In this document: positions 63,826-64,000 of the stretch, piece after piece
How positions within the stretch are numbered: the first letter of the stretch is position 1
How the letters are laid out: every line of letters starts with the position of its first letter
NCBI RefSeq assembly: GCF_038096175.1
Contig: NZ_CP151099.1
Location: 2,668,501 to 2,732,500 of the forward strand
DNA length: 64,000 nt
Source of the DNA: Nostoc sp. UHCC 0302
GTDB taxonomy: Bacteria > Cyanobacteriota > Cyanobacteriia > Cyanobacteriales > Nostocaceae
Direction of reading: 5' to 3'
Translations under genes and position numbers: made by a program
The notes under the pieces: model-generated
Database searches by the model: none
Told to the model about the DNA's origin: nothing
The model's input: only the letters and a program-made list of their open reading frames with translations

Positions 63826-64000
63826 CTATTCTTCCAAAAAATCGACTACTACTTTTAATACTTCTTCCGGCATTTGATTGATCATCCAAAGGGTTCCACC
63901 TTCTAGTTCGACACTTTGGCTATCAGCAATTACTTCCCTGAGCCAAGATTGATTCTCAGCGTTGGCTAAACCAACTTTTTCTAAAGGTTCTAACGCTTTT
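63826..64000 (-). CDS. Alpha/beta hydrolase paralogue, C-terminal end (cut by window edge)
   Basis: The last 57 codons before TAG at 63826. VELEGGTLWMINQMPEEVLK and VVVDFLEE align with the end of the hydrolase at 60618 (FSQGTICMMNQIAEEVAQAV). It has the same Thr where the catalytic His would be. The rest of the gene is outside the window. Confidence 0.75.
   Translation of the reverse strand, partial: KALEPLEKVGLANAENQSWLREVIADSQSVELEGGTLWMINQMPEEVLKVVVDFLEE

Noticed and set aside
1-64000. tRNA, rRNA or tmRNA genes
   Set aside because: I looked for typical cloverleaf starts and TPsiC-arm sequences while reading and saw none. A covariance search was not possible here, so a missed tRNA cannot be excluded.

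Overview
The window looks like chromosomal DNA of a filamentous, probably heterocyst-forming cyanobacterium (Nostocales). Supporting signs are the very frequent HIP1 octamer GCGATCGC, the Mg-chelatase gene chlI, a complete flv4 - PsiE-like - flv2 flavodiiron operon, a giant Ser/Thr-kinase/AAA/GAF/histidine-kinase gene, heptanucleotide STRR tracts, several short dispersed palindromic repeat families and several families of unknown function that are mainly cyanobacterial (DUF2808, DUF3598, DUF1392-like). No rRNA, tRNA or CRISPR array was recognised.

Layout. 0-7 kb: 3' part of a CHAT-domain protease-like gene cut by the window edge, an oxidoreductase remnant, an acyltransferase-3 membrane protein, a class D beta-lactamase homologue, a divergent DJ-1/PfpI + LuxR pair, a ten-unit 63-bp tandem array, and a HAD hydrolase whose catalytic Asp is Asn. 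7-17 kb: aldo/keto reductase, TTC38-like TPR protein, Tat-exported vanadium haloperoxidase-like protein, a 135-bp MITE with target duplication, two MFS exporters and an Old Yellow Enzyme. 17.9-22.2 kb: a minus-strand sulfur-type module (SfnG-like monooxygenase, AprA-like flavoprotein, 2x[4Fe-4S] ferredoxin) followed by the decayed remains of a metNIQ methionine ABC transporter. 22-26 kb: DUF2808 protein, a 1.1-kb intergenic region with conserved boxes, and a class A PBP. 26.4-34.7 kb: one ancestral gene of about 2009 codons split by two unrelated insertion sequences (IS630-like and IS5-like). Removing each IS with one copy of its target duplication restores the reading frame.

35-50 kb: ChaC, DUF4082, DUF411, methyltransferases, chlI, an RlaP-like nucleotidyltransferase, a dienelactone hydrolase, a decayed universal stress protein and several copies of a second MITE family. 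50.7-54.9 kb: the flv4/flv2 operon, whose products in Synechocystis protect photosystem II at low CO2. 55-57 kb: a gene graveyard (DNA methylase remnant, intact antitoxin with a beheaded toxin, aroA with an internal deletion). 57-64 kb: DUF3598 protein and an archaeal/eukaryotic-style HisRS, then a small catabolic set (HpaI-type aldolase, RidA, alpha/beta hydrolase, BKACE enzyme), an ABM-domain secreted protein, a second 63-bp repeat array next to a second MITE copy, and the end of a second alpha/beta hydrolase paralogue at the window edge.

The main themes are genome erosion and mobile or repeat DNA (two IS, two MITE families, two related 63-bp arrays, near-perfect palindromes, metNIQ/aroA/methylase/TA/Usp remnants), set among ordinary metabolic genes and two candidate metabolic modules (sulfur and BKACE/HpaI) whose substrates cannot be deduced from sequence alone.
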